Shown here: positions 47,802 through 61,211 of the stretch, piece by piece
How the letters are laid out: each line of letters starts with the position of its first letter
How positions within the stretch are numbered: position 1 is the stretch's first letter
Notes under the pieces: model-generated
Told to the model about the DNA's origin: nothing
What the model saw: the letters and a program-made list of their open reading frames with translations, nothing else
The model's database searches: none
Made by a program: the position numbers and the translations under genes
Origin: Acanthornis magna
Taxonomy: Eukaryota > Chordata > Aves > Passeriformes > Acanthizidae
Reading direction: 5' to 3'
NCBI GenBank assembly: GCA_036785705.1
Contig: JAWUZG010000297.1
Location: forward strand, 310,001-374,000
DNA: 64,000 bases

Positions 47802-50800
47802 TGCCCAGTGTCAGTTATCTTCTTGCCTCCTCTTGGCACAAAAACAACTTGTTCCCTTTTAGAGGAAGCCCTGGCTACTGAACACAGATATATTGACATC
47901 TTTTCCACATATCCACCAGGGCCTGCTTTCTACAGAGCAATGTAAATATAACCAACCTGGAACAGCATGAATGCAAGCCAATATATGTCATTTGCTGCCA
48001 ATTTTTCTTCTATATTGCAAAAGCAGTTTAGAGGCATCCATAACATACCCTTACTGTAAACAGCATTGCTCTGATTAGTCGTAGTAATAAAAGTCCATTT
48101 TTCTTAAATGGCGTTTCAGTGAAGTACTAATTAATTCCGAGGATTTGGGAATTCACATTGTGTAGCTTGTGTTTTCTATTACCACCATATGTAATTTATT
48201 GGAAAAAAAAAAGAAAAAAATACATGAGGGGAAGAAAAGAAAGACATATAACATTTTAAAAGTGACAGGGAAGGTAGTAGGTAGTAGTCTTTAGTCTCAG
48301 ACAACCTCCTAGACATAAACAAGGAAGGACCCTGTAGGAAATGTGGCTTTTTGCCTCCTGTCAGTAGGAGATTTTGAGATTGCATTGCCTGTGTTTGCTC
48401 TTGCCTTTTGCTCCTGAAGTTCAGAAGATACCATTACCCCTCAGTTGTGTCTTGGCAGCTACACTGGCTGCATTTGTATCCTCACAATTTTGGGAATATG
48501 GGACTATAGGAGGATAGAAGTGGCCCAGTGTTTTCTTTCCTCTTTTAGCATTTAAACTAATTATCTCTTTTATTTAAGTAAATTACTGAAGAAACTATCC
48601 ATGTGTTTACCCAGTTCTTCCATATGTACTGGAAAGCAGCTGTGGCAAATTCAAACAGAAGGCATGGCACATCAGCTCATACCCCTTCCCTCAGACTTAG
48701 CTGTTTTTTGTTTTTGGGGGTTTTTTTTAATGGTTGAATCCTGTCATTCCTTTGAGGATTAGAAAGCTCTCAAAGACCTTCGAACCAGTGTCTTGCTTTT
48801 GTTCCCTTCCTTGTAGGGAGAGCACAGAACATCCCCTTGCCGCATTGGTTGCTGTCCCTTAGATAATGCATAGAAATGATGAGACCCACTGCTCCTGACA
48901 GCCTGCCTTTTTTTGGTGGGGGGGTAGAGCGGGAGGGAGCAGCATTTTTTATCTGTAGATGTAGAGGTGTGTCAGGAAGCTCAAAGAAAATGCACTAGTT
49001 TGCATAATTTAGCATATGGAGAAGATACCCAGAATTCAGCCTGATGTATAGCTCATATCTGTGAGAGGAAAAGGAAACAAAGCCCAGACTATGATTTGCA
49101 ACAACACTAATTTATATTGTGAATTATGCTTATAGCTGGCTGAATTTGACTGAGAAATGAGACTGACATTACACATATTCTTTGGCCCTTCTTTATCTTC
49201 TGCTGAGGAGGAGAGAAACAGCCACTCTGTCCTCAAACAGGGATCTTGACTAGGGGAGCCAGAAGCACGCAGCACATAAAAATTGGATAATTGTGCTAAA
49301 TAGAACTTGGAACTTTTTGTTCTGAATGCCCTTGTCAGACTGTCTTTCCTTATACTTGCCAGCTAATTAGCATCTACTGATAGTTATTTTGTTTCAGGGT
49401 GATAGGAAAACTTAATTTGTGCTGTTAATTACTTTTCATCAATTTTCCCATCTTTGAATGGATAGTATATGTACCTATACTATTACTGAACTGAAAAAAA
49501 CCCTCCTAGATGAAGTGAAAAAAAAAATATTAGCTTGTCTTTTCTCACTAATTTTAATGATTTTTAAGAGAATGAGACTGGATTATGATACATTACATCT
49601 TAAGTGTAAATGCTAATTAAAATTGATTATAAATTCTAGCAAAATCATAAAGGCAGCATGCAGCTCAGAGAATTGTTTTCAAATGAATTCCTGGAATCTT
49701 TCTAGATGCAATCAAAATGTTTTTAAACATTAATATGTTGGGTTACATAAAGAATTTTTACTTAGTCATTAGCCAGAAAAACAAGTGAAATCTTTATAAT
49801 ATGACCTATTATTGCTATCTAATGGAAATAATTGTGGAGACAGCATAATGTAACTATGCAATGAGTTCTCTGAAATACAAGTTCTGAAAGCTGATGAGAT
49901 GACAAGCTGGATAAAATTGCCGTGTAAACACAACTTGGTTATGGAGTGCAGACAACAGTTTCTTTAATTGTAGGTTTTGATTTAGTGGGACTCATACCTT
50001 ATCTGTGCTTTTGCTTTCTGATGGATGGAAATGTAGCACTTTCTGAACATTTCTGTTTTGTTAAGGTCTGTCTTACTTCTTTGCTGGCAGAAAGTGAGGA
50101 ATTGGGTTTAACTGGGGAGTAGAGAAAGACAGCCAAAGTGACTTTTGTCAGTAGAATCATTACAAAACTTATGGAGGCTTCTGCTGAAGTGTTACCAGGA
50201 TGCCTCCTTAAGTCTATTTATGTTGGGCTGTGTAGCTGTGGAAGTTTGTCAGTGTCACTCAGAAGCTGGGGAGCCATTGTGAGAAGAAAGCCACTTGTGC
50301 TTTCTTCTCCCTGTATTTGCAAAACTGTTCTCCAGCTCCACACCTGAAGGGATGCTGATTTCTGTGAAGGCTGAAGAGTCCAGTCCTGTCTATAGTTTAC
50401 ACTTGCACAACTCATCAGCACACTCCCTCCCCAGGGACACAACCCTCTCAGACACCAGAGGTGCACCAGGATGGGTGTGTCCCCTCTCTCTGCCTGCCAT
50501 TAGTGCAAGTGCAAGGGCTCGTCACCCAGGAGGAAGCTCGCTGTGTGTGCTAAGGGGAGCACCAGGCTGTTCACCCATGGCTGCATGCTTTGGCCACTGT
50601 CACCAATAACCCTTCAGACTCCTGGTGGAAGCTCCTCCCTTGATTTCAGATAGCTCTGAACCAGATACTTGTTTTTTATAGGTACACTTAGTATTGCTAC
50701 CATCTGCTTCTAATTTTCCCTAACCCAGTAAAAGATATATGTAACCAGAATTGTCTATCTGTTTACATTGCAAGTACCAAAGTTAAATAAAGAACAGCAC

Positions 50801-51589
50801 AGCATTCAAACTTGGCAAAAGGCAAAGCAGGATCTGTCAGTGGGAACAGATTTTGCCTTCCTGATTCATGTGGCAATAGAGCAAAGGTGGCCACCACTCT
50901 TTAATGTACTTATGGTATAACTGTTTTATTAGAACAAGGGAAGCTATTCCTAACACTCATTCACTGGATTTGTCTCTGAGAAAGAGGTTATGATTGTCAC
51001 AGGAAGGGTGCCAATAGGTGGGATTGATAGGTGACAGAAGTGTCCCTGAAAGAGCTGTCTGAGCCCTGGTGGGCTCCCTGTGGCTGGTGGAGCTCATGAT
51101 ACCTGGTCAAGGGGAAGGTGAGAAGTCCTAGGCAAGGGAATGATGCCTCAGTGATCCTGCAGGATGCATTTTGGGTGAGTGATTTGGATTGTTTTGCTAT
51201 TAGTTGTCTAATTCAGCCAAAACTAGTTGAGCAGAGAGGAGGACATTAGATTTCAGTGGTATTTATCCTTCCTAAGAGTGTTACAGCTATTGGATGCTGG
51301 TAAAGGATTCATGCTTAAATTTGTCGGTAATAAATGCAAAACAAAACAGAGAAGCCAGCTCTCGACGTCATGTGTTGTTAATCGGTGGAAATCCTTGCCG
51401 CAGGCCATTGTGTGTATTAAAACATCATGCAAATTCCTGACAGTGTTCTCTGGAGAATTAGTAAATGAGTGAAAGCATGCTTGGCTTAAGAAAAGCTGTG
51501 GCTGTAAATGTTTGGAGTACAGAGAGTACTTGAAGGAAGTGTAGTTCCTTCTCTTCCTCTGCCTGTTTCTGAGGCTTTGCCTTAGCCTC
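47802..51589. other. Unannotated DNA
   Basis: No gene or repeat family is recognised. About 49330-49460 and 49590-49730 are AT-rich, high-complexity stretches with several TTAATTA-like cores. About 50260-50620 is GC-richer with frames open on both strands but no known domain. A short phrase near 51385 (GTGGAAATCCTTGCCGCAGG) faintly resembles the 3' part of an ancient CR1. Confidence 0.5.
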
Positions 51590-52137
51590 TGTCATGGTTT
51601 AACCCCAGCCAGCAGCCGAGCCCCAGGCAGCTGCTCGCTCTCTCCCCCACCAGTGGGATTGGGGAGAGAATGGGAAGGGTAAAAATGAGAAAACTCGTGG
51701 GTTGAGATAAAGACAGTTTAATAGGGAAAGCAAAAGTCAAACACACAAGCAAAGGAAAACAAGGAATTAATTCAGTGTTTCCCAAGGGCCCCATCACAGG
51801 TAACAGTGACTTGGGGAGGCAAAAGCCATCACTTCAGATGTTCCCCTTCTTCCTACTATATCCCCCCTCCCCTGAGCAGGATGTCACATGGTCTGGCATT
51901 TCCCTTTGGTCAGTTTGGGTCACCTGTCCCAGCTGTGTCTCCTCCCATGCACCTCCAGCCTCCTCACCAGCATGGCTGTAGGAAAAGCAGCAAAGACCTT
52001 GGCTCTGTGTATGCCCTGCTCAGCAGTAACAAAAACATCTCTGTATTATCATCACCATGTTCAGCACAAATCTGAAACTAAGCCCCATATGAACCACTGT
52101 GAAGAAAACCAACTGTACTGCAGCCAAAACCAGCACA
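51590..52137 (-). mobile_element. Solo LTR of an avian endogenous retrovirus
   Basis: Read on the minus strand, the element starts TGTGCTGGTTTTGGCTG at 52137 and ends AAACCATGACA at 51590, giving the canonical TG...CA termini over about 548 bp. The internal phrases 'attaaactgtctttatctcaaccc' and 'gagttttctc' match a solo-LTR family common in bird genomes. ATTAAA, the probable polyadenylation signal, is at 51717-51722 on the minus strand. The usual TATAAA position has decayed to GATATAGTA (near 51855). No viral genes lie beside it, so it is the product of LTR-LTR recombination. I see no clear target-site duplication. Confidence 0.88.
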
Positions 52138-53948
52138 GTAAGATTCCTCATGGCTCTGTTTTTGTGGTTTTGTTGAGTGCTTTGCCTGATGTATTGCTCA
52201 CAACCTTTTTCCTGTATATCTTTGCTTACAGTGTCATGTGTTTGTATATCCAATGATTTCTAGTCCCGAGAAGACAGCTGGTTTTTATTTGTTTAAGTAA
52301 GATTATTTCAGAAAGTAATTTCCAGAAAAACTGTTCCAGAAAAAACTCTTCCAAAGAGTTTGGAAGACTGCTATCAGCAAATGCTCTAGACAAGAAAAGT
52401 AATATTAGGAGAACATGAAAGCACCAACATTTTTTTTCAGGTGCTTTTTCCGGTTGGAAGAGGAAAGCTGGGACAGAGGGCACTCAAGGGCTCTCTCTTG
52501 ACACTCCTTTCCTTCTACAAATGCTCTTATGCTATTCTTGCTTTTACTCTTGCCACAACCTTATCCTCAGTATAAAACTGAACAAAGAGAATTTTCAAAT
52601 GAATCAAACTAGAAAGCCTTTTTGAAGTATTTTCCAAGATATCTTGGCCATGCCCTATCACTCAAAAAGAGGTCTTAATTTCATCCTATATTATCACAGA
52701 GCTATGTCAAAAATATTTGTAGGAATAGAAATTGTTGCCACCTGGAGCCAGGTAACTATTATTTCACATTCCTCAGGTCTGTGGGAAATATATTGTAATT
52801 ATTTTTTACTTAATTTATCTATATCTTCCATCAATTTCATTTAAGTTTATTAGTCTATATTAAATGTTTTTGAGGAGGAAGATCTCTTTGCTTTCTCTTC
52901 CGATCTTGTGAATGGAGCCATCCAAAAGCACTGCCATTTTCCTCTTAAAAAGACCAACCGAACAAAACAACCCACTCACATTGTAAAACAGACTTAAAAC
53001 TGTCCTAGGAAAAATCTCTTAAAGTGAAGAGTTTCTATCTTTTTCGTCCTTCCTTACATATTTAAGCTGGTGACTTGAGTTCACATACAGACTGATACAT
53101 TTTACCTTTTGACACAGAAAGAAGGTAAAATGAATAGCACCATAGATTAAAGTGCTCTGTGACCAGAGGCAGAGCCAAGATCTTCAGTGACAACCTTTAT
53201 AATATTGGGCAACAAACCACAACAACAGTTGCTATGTCAGGCCCATGAATATGTGTCTGAGTTATAGCACATCTTTAACAGTTTGCTAGCTTTGATTTCA
53301 AGGTGTCAGGCAATGCTAAAGCCTCTGCATTTCAGTGTGACGTTGCAGTGATTAAACTTCTAGCCTGAATTTGGTTAGCTTCAGCTTCCATTGATGTGAA
53401 TTCTTATGAGTTTGTCTGAGGAAAAAGCAAAGAATATCTTCCACACTGAGTCTATGCACTAACTGCCTCCTTATCGCATCTTAAATAAACTAAACAGATT
53501 GTTTGATGTAGATGCTTCCAACATGAGTAGTCTCATTAAGATAATTGAAGCTTTCTGTGGGGAAACGATGCACACCTTGCTTGTGCATAAGCCAGTGCTT
53601 GCCTGCTGCTGACTGGAGAATATGTGTAATGTGTCCCATTTTGTTATGCATTTCCACGGATAAAGAATGCCCTCAAAGTTACAAGTGTGACTTAATGGTG
53701 TCCAAGACCTATAGAGATGAAAGGAGCTTCCTAGGAAAACAATTTTTCTCTAGATTTTCTGGTGCTGGAGCTATTAGCAGCTGTTTTCAGCAAAGTAGGA
53801 GATGATCATACTGCAGTCTTTTGCCACTGTGAAGGTGTGAGACTGAAAGATGTGTGAAAGTTTTCTCCCTGGATGTTGACCATGGTCGATATGTGGACCT
53901 CCTGTTTGATCTGCTTAATTTTCAGTTTCCTGGCTGTTTCCTTTGCAG
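52138..53948. other. Unannotated DNA
   Basis: No gene or repeat family is recognised. Open frames reach 86 codons without known domains. Confidence 0.5.
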
Positions 53949-54034
53949 TTTCCTAATTAATTTTGCAATATTCATCCAGACCTTATTGACTGTGCTCCTA
54001 GTCTGTGCTGTGAAAACTCAGCTGAGGAGAAAAG
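53949..54034 (+). other. Candidate exon encoding a hydrophobic helix
   Basis: An acceptor (GGCTGTTTCCTTTGCAG, ending 53948) and a weaker donor (AAAAG|GTAAAA, at 54035) enclose 86 nt. One frame is open, reading FLINFAIFIQTLLTVLLVCA then KTQLRRK: about 20 apolar residues followed by basic ones, the pattern of a transmembrane segment with a cytoplasmic anchor. The frame continues upstream of the acceptor to 53854, which weakens the case. AT-rich DNA often yields apolar peptides by chance. I do not recognise the protein. Confidence 0.2.
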
Positions 54035-54040
54035 GTAAAA

Positions 54041-57000
54041 AATAAGCCTTTTGCTATTCATATGCTTCACCCTCATAACCATCTTATCCTAGAAACAAAC
54101 TGGAGAAGTGGTCTTTTAGGCCTTCTTTAAGTCAGGTGCAATTTCTTCAGCAAATGTGATTTTTTCTTATGCAATCCTCATCCTGTTCCTTCACTGCTGT
54201 GTGTTTCTAAAGCAAAATGGGCAATGCCCCCTCTGCTGTCCTAGCAGACACATCCTAGTGAGTTGCACTTGCTCCCATTAGCAGATCTACTGATGCCAGT
54301 GAGAACGTGTTGCAAAAAGCAAATGTCTATTTAGCTATTGTTATCTACTTGTTTATAGTCATCATCTAATGCAGCTAACCTTGAAGGATGGCTCTTGACA
54401 TGACCTTTAGGGATATTATATTTGATCTGTGTCTAAGTAGCAGTTCAGATAGTTTTGGTTTGGCCTTGGTCTTGAAATAAGGAAAGAGATTCTTCTTTGG
54501 AAAAACAATGCCAATTTGTCAGTAAATACAACTGTTTGTATTGAAAGGACAGTAAGTCACAGTCAGATTTTTGAATCTGTTAAACAAAGTGTGCTGCTTT
54601 TGACCTTTTAGGGTGTAACTGATTTGGGGGTCACAGTGATTCGATGTCAATCATCTTTCATGTGTACCGTGGAATCTCTGGTAAATCTGTTTAATCTATA
54701 CTGGCTTGAGAAGGAAGAGAAAACGATCTGTGGAAGCTGATGTGAAAGGTGCATGTGTTGGGAGTGAATGGTGCTCCTTCTCACTAACCAGTCAGCTTGA
54801 GGAAGACAAGTAGCTGTCCCTGTTTCTTGCAGGTCCTTTTAGTGACCCAAGTCCCTCCCTTTGGATGAGTGCACCTGTGCTTTAGGGCTGTATCACTTCC
54901 CTGCTGCCAGTCATCTGGAAGGGAGGAAATGCCTCTCCAGTGTTTTTTCACCCAAGTACACTGTTACTGCACACCACCTCAGCAAAAGCCAGCACTGACC
55001 TGTGCCTTCATCCATGTTTTCACTCAATTTGCTGCACAACATATAGGATAATGTACGTGGCATGGAAACTGGGGCACATTTGGTGAAATCAGGAGTCTGC
55101 AGACGCTGCTGCGGTGGCAGGAGGCTCTGTACCTTTAGAAGATTGTACTCGGCTTAATCTGCACTTTCTCAGATCAGCTCTAAGTTTGTGAAACATTTTT
55201 GTTTATTGTATTTCCAAATGATATATTTAATTTCTATATACTCAGTGGAGTCTTGACTTGTATGAATGTTTATCCCACAGGCAGTGTTAAGTATCTTGCA
55301 AGCAGACCTGTCTGTGCTTTTCATGGTGTTCATTTATCTACATAGCCCACTCAAGGCTGTTTCAGCACAGGAAATGCTGAAAATGCACAGTGCTTCAACA
55401 GTGTATGAGCTGTTTATCTTCAGATGTACTTTTCAGGGTCTGGTTTGTGTGGTGCACTGAAGAAAACAGATCAAAGTGACATATCCTGTAATTTCATTAC
55501 CTTTGTCTTACAAATTTTGTTTGGGCCTGTTCTCAATAGAATAGCACTGGGACCAAAACAGATATTTGAAAAATCTTTGAAGTTTGGAACGTATGGGAGG
55601 TAGAACAGACTTGTGACAGTAGACTCTGCTTGAAAGCTAAGCTGGTAATTTAATATACCGAATGCATTATGGAAACTGTTCATGTTTAGAAGCATCGATA
55701 AAGAATCAGTTCCTAAAGAAAACCAAACTCTGTCTTAGATTTGCACAAATGCTCAGTTCCTGTGTTGGCAGTGAAACATATTTATCCTAGAACCACTTTT
55801 TGATGTTCCTTAGTTCTTTACATCCTGTCTAGTTATTAGCAGCAAACCTCATGTAAAGCAGCTGAGAAATGTTGCCAGGCCAGAAACTAAACTCTGTGTT
55901 ATATCCTTTTGAATGTTTGAATAATAGACAAGGAAGATAGCTTCCAGCTAAGGCACAGAATGTCTCATCTTTCTAAGCTGAAATTATTAATTTTACTGAG
56001 TTCTCACAAAGCACAACAAAGTACACAATATAATAAGGAGTCCTGTAAAGAAGTTTTCTGTGCTTTTAATTCTCCTTGAAATCAGGAATGGGCATCAATG
56101 ATCAAGTTTTCAACTGAGTCTGGGTTTTCTTGAAAGATCAGATCCTTAAATTTTTGGTGGGATTGTTATTCCCAATTTTAAAAATTTTTTACTTTGGTTT
56201 TTCTGAAAAACAAGCTAAATAGAAATCATAAAATGGCTTATTATTTTATTTGTAAGTATTGAAATGGATATTTGTAGTTTAAAAGTGCAGATTTATACTT
56301 TCAAATTCCTAAAGGCATGGTAATTTCTGTGTGCATCTCCTGAATACTTTTTCAGAGTAAGTCTAGACCAAACTGTAAAAATCATAAATGAAACTTCAAT
56401 TTTGTATAGAGATAAGTGAACGAGTTACAGAAAAGAACACATGGAAGTTTTCCATTTCTAATACCCTTCAGAAATAACTCTTCATGGATCAATATTTGGT
56501 CTGGTACAAAATGTGTGATGCTGTTGATTAATCCAGCCAGGTTTGCTTAAACTGAATAGCCTAAAGTCATTCTTAAAGCTCAGAGAAAATGTGACTAAAA
56601 ATGAGAAATGAAATAAAACAAGAATTTGAAAGTATTCCTTCACTAGTAATTATTAAGTCCTCTGTTTGGATCTAGGTAAAAATTTATATTCAGCTCTGCC
56701 TGATTCATTGCAGTGAGAGCTCTGTATGTCCAGAAAAACCCTGAAATGTTCAATTGATGAGCAGTGTTGGCCAGAATATAGTTTGCCATGCATGTTGCTT
56801 TTAAATTTAGGAAAAGTAAACATTTTTGTTTTGAATATTTTAAACCTGAAAATAGATGTAACATGGGAAATGTGATCCTTATTCTGATCCTATTTCAGAT
56901 TATGTTAAAATTAGCTTTAATACCATGCTTTAGCTGGTGGTATGTTTTGAAAAGAACAATTTATGGCAAGTATGTTTTCCTATTTTGGTGTTTCTGAACG

Positions 57001-59655
57001 TAGTTATATGGCCTATGGCAATCAGGTAATTAGATGTTATATACTTTCAAATAAGGAAACTAAATTTTATATATTCTTCCTAATATGGGGAATTCCCTCT
57101 CCACGTACCACAGGAAAATCTAGTTGAGTTGATGGTTATAGCTGTGGAAAGAAATATTCATGGAAATACTAGTGAAAAATATGGAAAGGTGGTGCTTCAC
57201 TCAGGATTTAGAGAGATCTATAGTCTTTTCCTTGGTGCTTTCAGGCCGTAACTTGCAAGTCTTACTTGACTGAGTCCCTGGTTCTCTCTTCAGGAGCTGA
57301 ATGAGGAGCCAGAAGATGGCTCCTCAGTTCTCATCTCAGCTGGCCAAACTTCTCAGGGCCACATCCCAGGCTGCATCAGACTCATTATTCTTGATCACTC
57401 GTACCTCATGTCCCCACGTGGAGGGAGGGGAGTACTTCTCACCCATGTGGGACTGCTGGGAAGGTCAATGCTTTGTGAGACTGTGGTGCCCTTGAATATC
57501 AGAGGAACCAAGGAAGTAACAAAGACTGATCTTTTATTACATAGATCTTGGTGTCCATTCCTCGTGATTTTTTTTTCCTACACATCTTTGCTATATTCTT
57601 GATATGTTCCCTGTGCCTGCTTCTGAAGACTGCATGCTGGGAAGAAGTGACACTGCTGCTTGGCTTTAGGGGCTCGCCTTTTCCTGCACGACTGTGCAGG
57701 CGCCCAGGATGATGCTATGATCAACATCACAGCACCAGCTTCCTTTCTCAACTCTTAGTTGCTTCAGAAATTTATAAGATGCGGGAGGCCACCTTAAAGT
57801 CATAAATAGCTATGCACTGACGCTGTTTTCATGTCATCAAAAGTCTTTTTGAGCACACTTGCATGGGTGAGCATGGTCAGTACCCACACCCACATCTTAA
57901 TTTTTAGTGGCATACATGCACGTAAAAGTCCACCAGCATGGACCTGTGTTTGTATCCCATAAAGTTCTGTGCTTGTCACCTGCACAGCAAAAAATGTGCA
58001 TATGATTTTTTTCCCAGATGTACAGATTTTAGTTTGCTTTGCAAATTCTGTGTTTCTATCTAAGCTTTTAGTTATAGTTTGATTTTGATCTCCTAGGCTG
58101 CTCCACTGCAGTGAGATTTTGATGTCTGGAATGTGACATTTCCATGCATCTCAATTTCAGAAAGAACTGGCTAAATGTATACACTCTGTAGGTATGGAGA
58201 CTACTTAAATATTCCTTAAGTCCTCTGGGGTCTGAGTTTTGGCAGCAGTTTTGTCCTCTGACAGTAAAGCCTGAGAAAAGGAAAACAGAGATGAGGAAAT
58301 AAACTTGAAGGAGCTCCTTGTGAACGCTGACATTAGCTCAGTAAGGCTGATCTCCATCAGCCCCGTCTATACTCAGTGGAGGAGATGGCATTTGTCCTCC
58401 ACAGAGGGAGTCAGAACAGTCAGATTAGGCTTTGCTGGTGGATATTTTTTTTCTCCATTGACTGGAGACTATTTCAACACATTATCTACACCTGATTAAA
58501 TTAACCTTGATGAGTATTCTTTCTGATGGACTAATCTAAGAACTGAGTTCCAGTCATTAGGAAAGCTGATATGCGAATGGGATCTCTGTATCTTGGGCAA
58601 CTTACCCTAAAGATCGGCAAATTAAGCAGCATTATGAAGTTCTTTGTAGATCATTTTGCATTAGGGCTGTGTAATTCTGAGTGGACTTTGATCTGTATTA
58701 CCGTAGACAGGACAGTTTAATGAACACAGGGGAAAAGAGAAATGAGCATTAAGAATAGGGGGGAGGAAGGAAAACAGTCTTATTTGAAACACTGGAGTTC
58801 TGACATGAAATCTTCAGTTTCTATTTTTTCCTCATTAAAACAGAGATGCATGTAATTTTCATTTACTGAGTGAAAAGGGAAATGTGGAGAAAGCAATCTT
58901 GTAAATGAAGGAGATGTTCATGGCAGGAAAACTAGCTAACCCTCACAGCTGGAATGTCTTCAGATGGCAGTGGTTCAATATCTGAAAGTACTGACCTTGT
59001 GTGGCCTTGTGGATTGCAAGAGAATTTCAGGAAATAACCTGAGCTAGAATGCTGGGTACTAATGGAACATTAGATACAAAAAGTTAGGCTCAGGCAATGT
59101 TATGATTGCAAGCAGAAAAACAAATTGGAGAACAAACTCATTCACAGTATACTTACTATACTCTAATTACATCATTGAGTACTGCTGATGATGTTTGGGT
59201 TCTTTCTTACAATTTGAATGGGTGGTTCCATGCGGAAGAAATATTTATATCTATGTTTTATTCTTGTGACAATTTATCAGTTACATATAGCATCGCAGGA
59301 AAATGAAAATGGGACTGACTCACTAGCTTTCATTTCGCTGTAAAGAAACTGAAGTTGTGTTCTTTTGCTTGATGCGGTGTTGTAATACTCTTTCATGTAG
59401 AGAACAGCTTCTGTTATGCAAGATGGCATACCTTTCTGAGGGTGTTAAGGGAACCACATTCCTAGGGTATTCCCTAGAGGCGCTCTGTTGTCGAAAATGC
59501 ATAGTCTTGTTGGGAAGCCCATCTCTTTTGGAAAAATGAGAGCACCACATTCCTGCACTATCACTTCTGTGAAGCTGGTGCATCACAATGGGAAAGTGCA
59601 CTTTGATACTTGTGCAGTAACAAAATGTGTGTCAGCTCCTGTAATATAATACATA
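54041..59655. other. Unannotated AT-rich DNA
   Basis: No gene or repeat family is recognised. Open frames stay below about 75 codons and show no known domains. Confidence 0.55.
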
Positions 59656-59661
59656 AATTGG

Positions 59662-60106
59662 TGTATTTGGTTTGTGTGGCCAGGTTATTACAGGGTGGGC
59701 TACAGGGGTGGCTTCTGTGAAAAGTCTTCCCCATGTCCAGCAGAGTCAGTTGGCTCCAAGATGGAGCCACGAGCAGGCCAAGGCCGAAGCCATCAGAGAC
59801 AGTGATAGCACCTCTGGGATACCAGAGTTGAGAAGTGGGAGATAAAAAGCTGTGCGACTTCAGCCAGAGGGAAGTGTGAGAATAGCCCCATTTCTCATTG
59901 TCCTAGTCTGATGTGAGTGGTAATAAATTGTACTAATTTCCCTGTGACTCACCTGTTTTGCCCGTGACAGTAACTGGTCAGTGACTATCCCTGTCCCTAT
60001 CTTTCCCCTCCACGAGCCTTTCATTATATTTTCTGTCCCCTGTCCAGCTGGGGAGGCGAATGGTAGAGTGGTGGGCACCCAGTGTACAGCCAATGTCAAC
60101 CCACCA
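59662..60106 (+). mobile_element. Avian ERVL-like LTR, internally deleted
   Basis: The sequence contains 'ggctacaggggtggcttctgtgaaaagtc' (near 59700), 'ggctccaagatggagcc' (near 59752), 'gcctctgggata' (near 59810), AATAAA in TAATAAATTG (59922-59927), and 'gagcctttcattatattttctgtcccctgtccagctg' (near 60015). It ends in 'gtcaacccacca'. I recognise these, in this order, as an avian LTR family usually attributed to ERVL. The AATAAA is the LTR polyadenylation signal. The block is shorter than the family as I recall it, with material apparently missing near 59880. No adjacent viral coding region is seen. Ends are approximate. Confidence 0.75.
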
Positions 60107-61163
60107 TGACTATCAATTTGACATCTGGTGACAGCAAGACAGGTTGAAAGAGCACTGCCAATCTTCCCTGGGAGTGCTTATGCGATATTGTCTCCTACAA
60201 CAGGTAAAACTGTGTCTGCCTCATGAGGATCATATTTCTTTCCTATCCTCAAAGAGGCAGGGTCACAGGAAACATTAAAACGGACTTGAGATAAAATATT
60301 TAGATTGGTATAAGAAATAAATATTAACTGTTGTCAGTTTGGGAGTTAAAATTACTCAGTATTGATTAGGGGTGTTCACATTTAAAAGTGCTTTGAAGTT
60401 TGTATGATGCAGAAATATCAGAAATATGTTTAATCAAAAGAGGGAAATCTTTTTCCTGCTCTTTGAGTGTGTTTGTATGTGTTGAAAAGAGGATGTTTGC
60501 AATTCGGTGTCCTTAAGACTTAGTGAGGCACGTGCAGAGCACTCTGATGCTGTTTCAGCTGCGCCCTGAACTATGTGCTTGTGTTTCTGCTGAGATTACA
60601 GTATGAGCATTCAACACTTTGCAGAATAAAGATTTATTTTTTTAGATGTTTGTGTAGTAGTTTAGCCAATTTGTACTGCTGGGGAGGATAGAGGGGGTTG
60701 TTTGTGGTTCATAGTCTTTATGTGAGATCCCCTTGAGGTCATGTGAATACGATCCATTGGCTCTGATAAAGAATGAGATCAGTGGGATTTAACCTCTGCC
60801 ATGCTTCTCTTCTACTACTAAACATCTATGTTCTACCAGTTCCACAATATTCATGTGACTGAATACCCATTTTAAGCAATGACTTCATCTATTTTGATTA
60901 AAAATTAGAAAGACAGGAAATGAGATGAGAGACACAGATCTCAGCTCTCACTTTGAGGAGAATGTTTCTTAAGAAAGGACTGCTTTCTGGTTTAAAATAT
61001 TATGCCAAGACAGCTGATTCAGTAGGGATAACTATATTAGCAGATTTACATAATCAAATGTAGTTCTCTCCCCCTTTCCCTCAAAAAAGTCACAGATGCT
61101 GATGAAGACATTTAAAAAAAACCCCTTAAAGCAGAAATGCTTTAAAACTTTTTTTAATATCAG
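60107..61163. other. Unannotated DNA
   Basis: No feature is recognised. A GTAAAA donor-like site follows TACAACAG at about 60205, shortly after the LTR, but has no partner. Confidence 0.45.
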
Positions 61164-61205
61164 TTCAGCTCACACCATTAATCCCTCATAATTCATAAGA
61201 TCATG
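61164..61205 (+). other. Candidate 42-nt microexon
   Basis: A T-rich acceptor, AACTTTTTTTAATATCAG (ending 61163), and a perfect donor, ATG|GTAAGT (at 61206), enclose 42 nt. A TAA stop lies in the first frame, so it would be noncoding or a poison exon. Like the 38-nt element at 9.78 kb, it ends in ATG directly before GTAAGT. The support is only the two splice signals. Confidence 0.18.
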
Positions 61206-61211
61206 GTAAGT

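Noticed and set aside
51385..51420. Phrase resembling the 3' coding end of an ancient CR1
   Set aside because: Only about 35 bp resemble the consensus and the flanks do not continue the match; insufficient to annotate.
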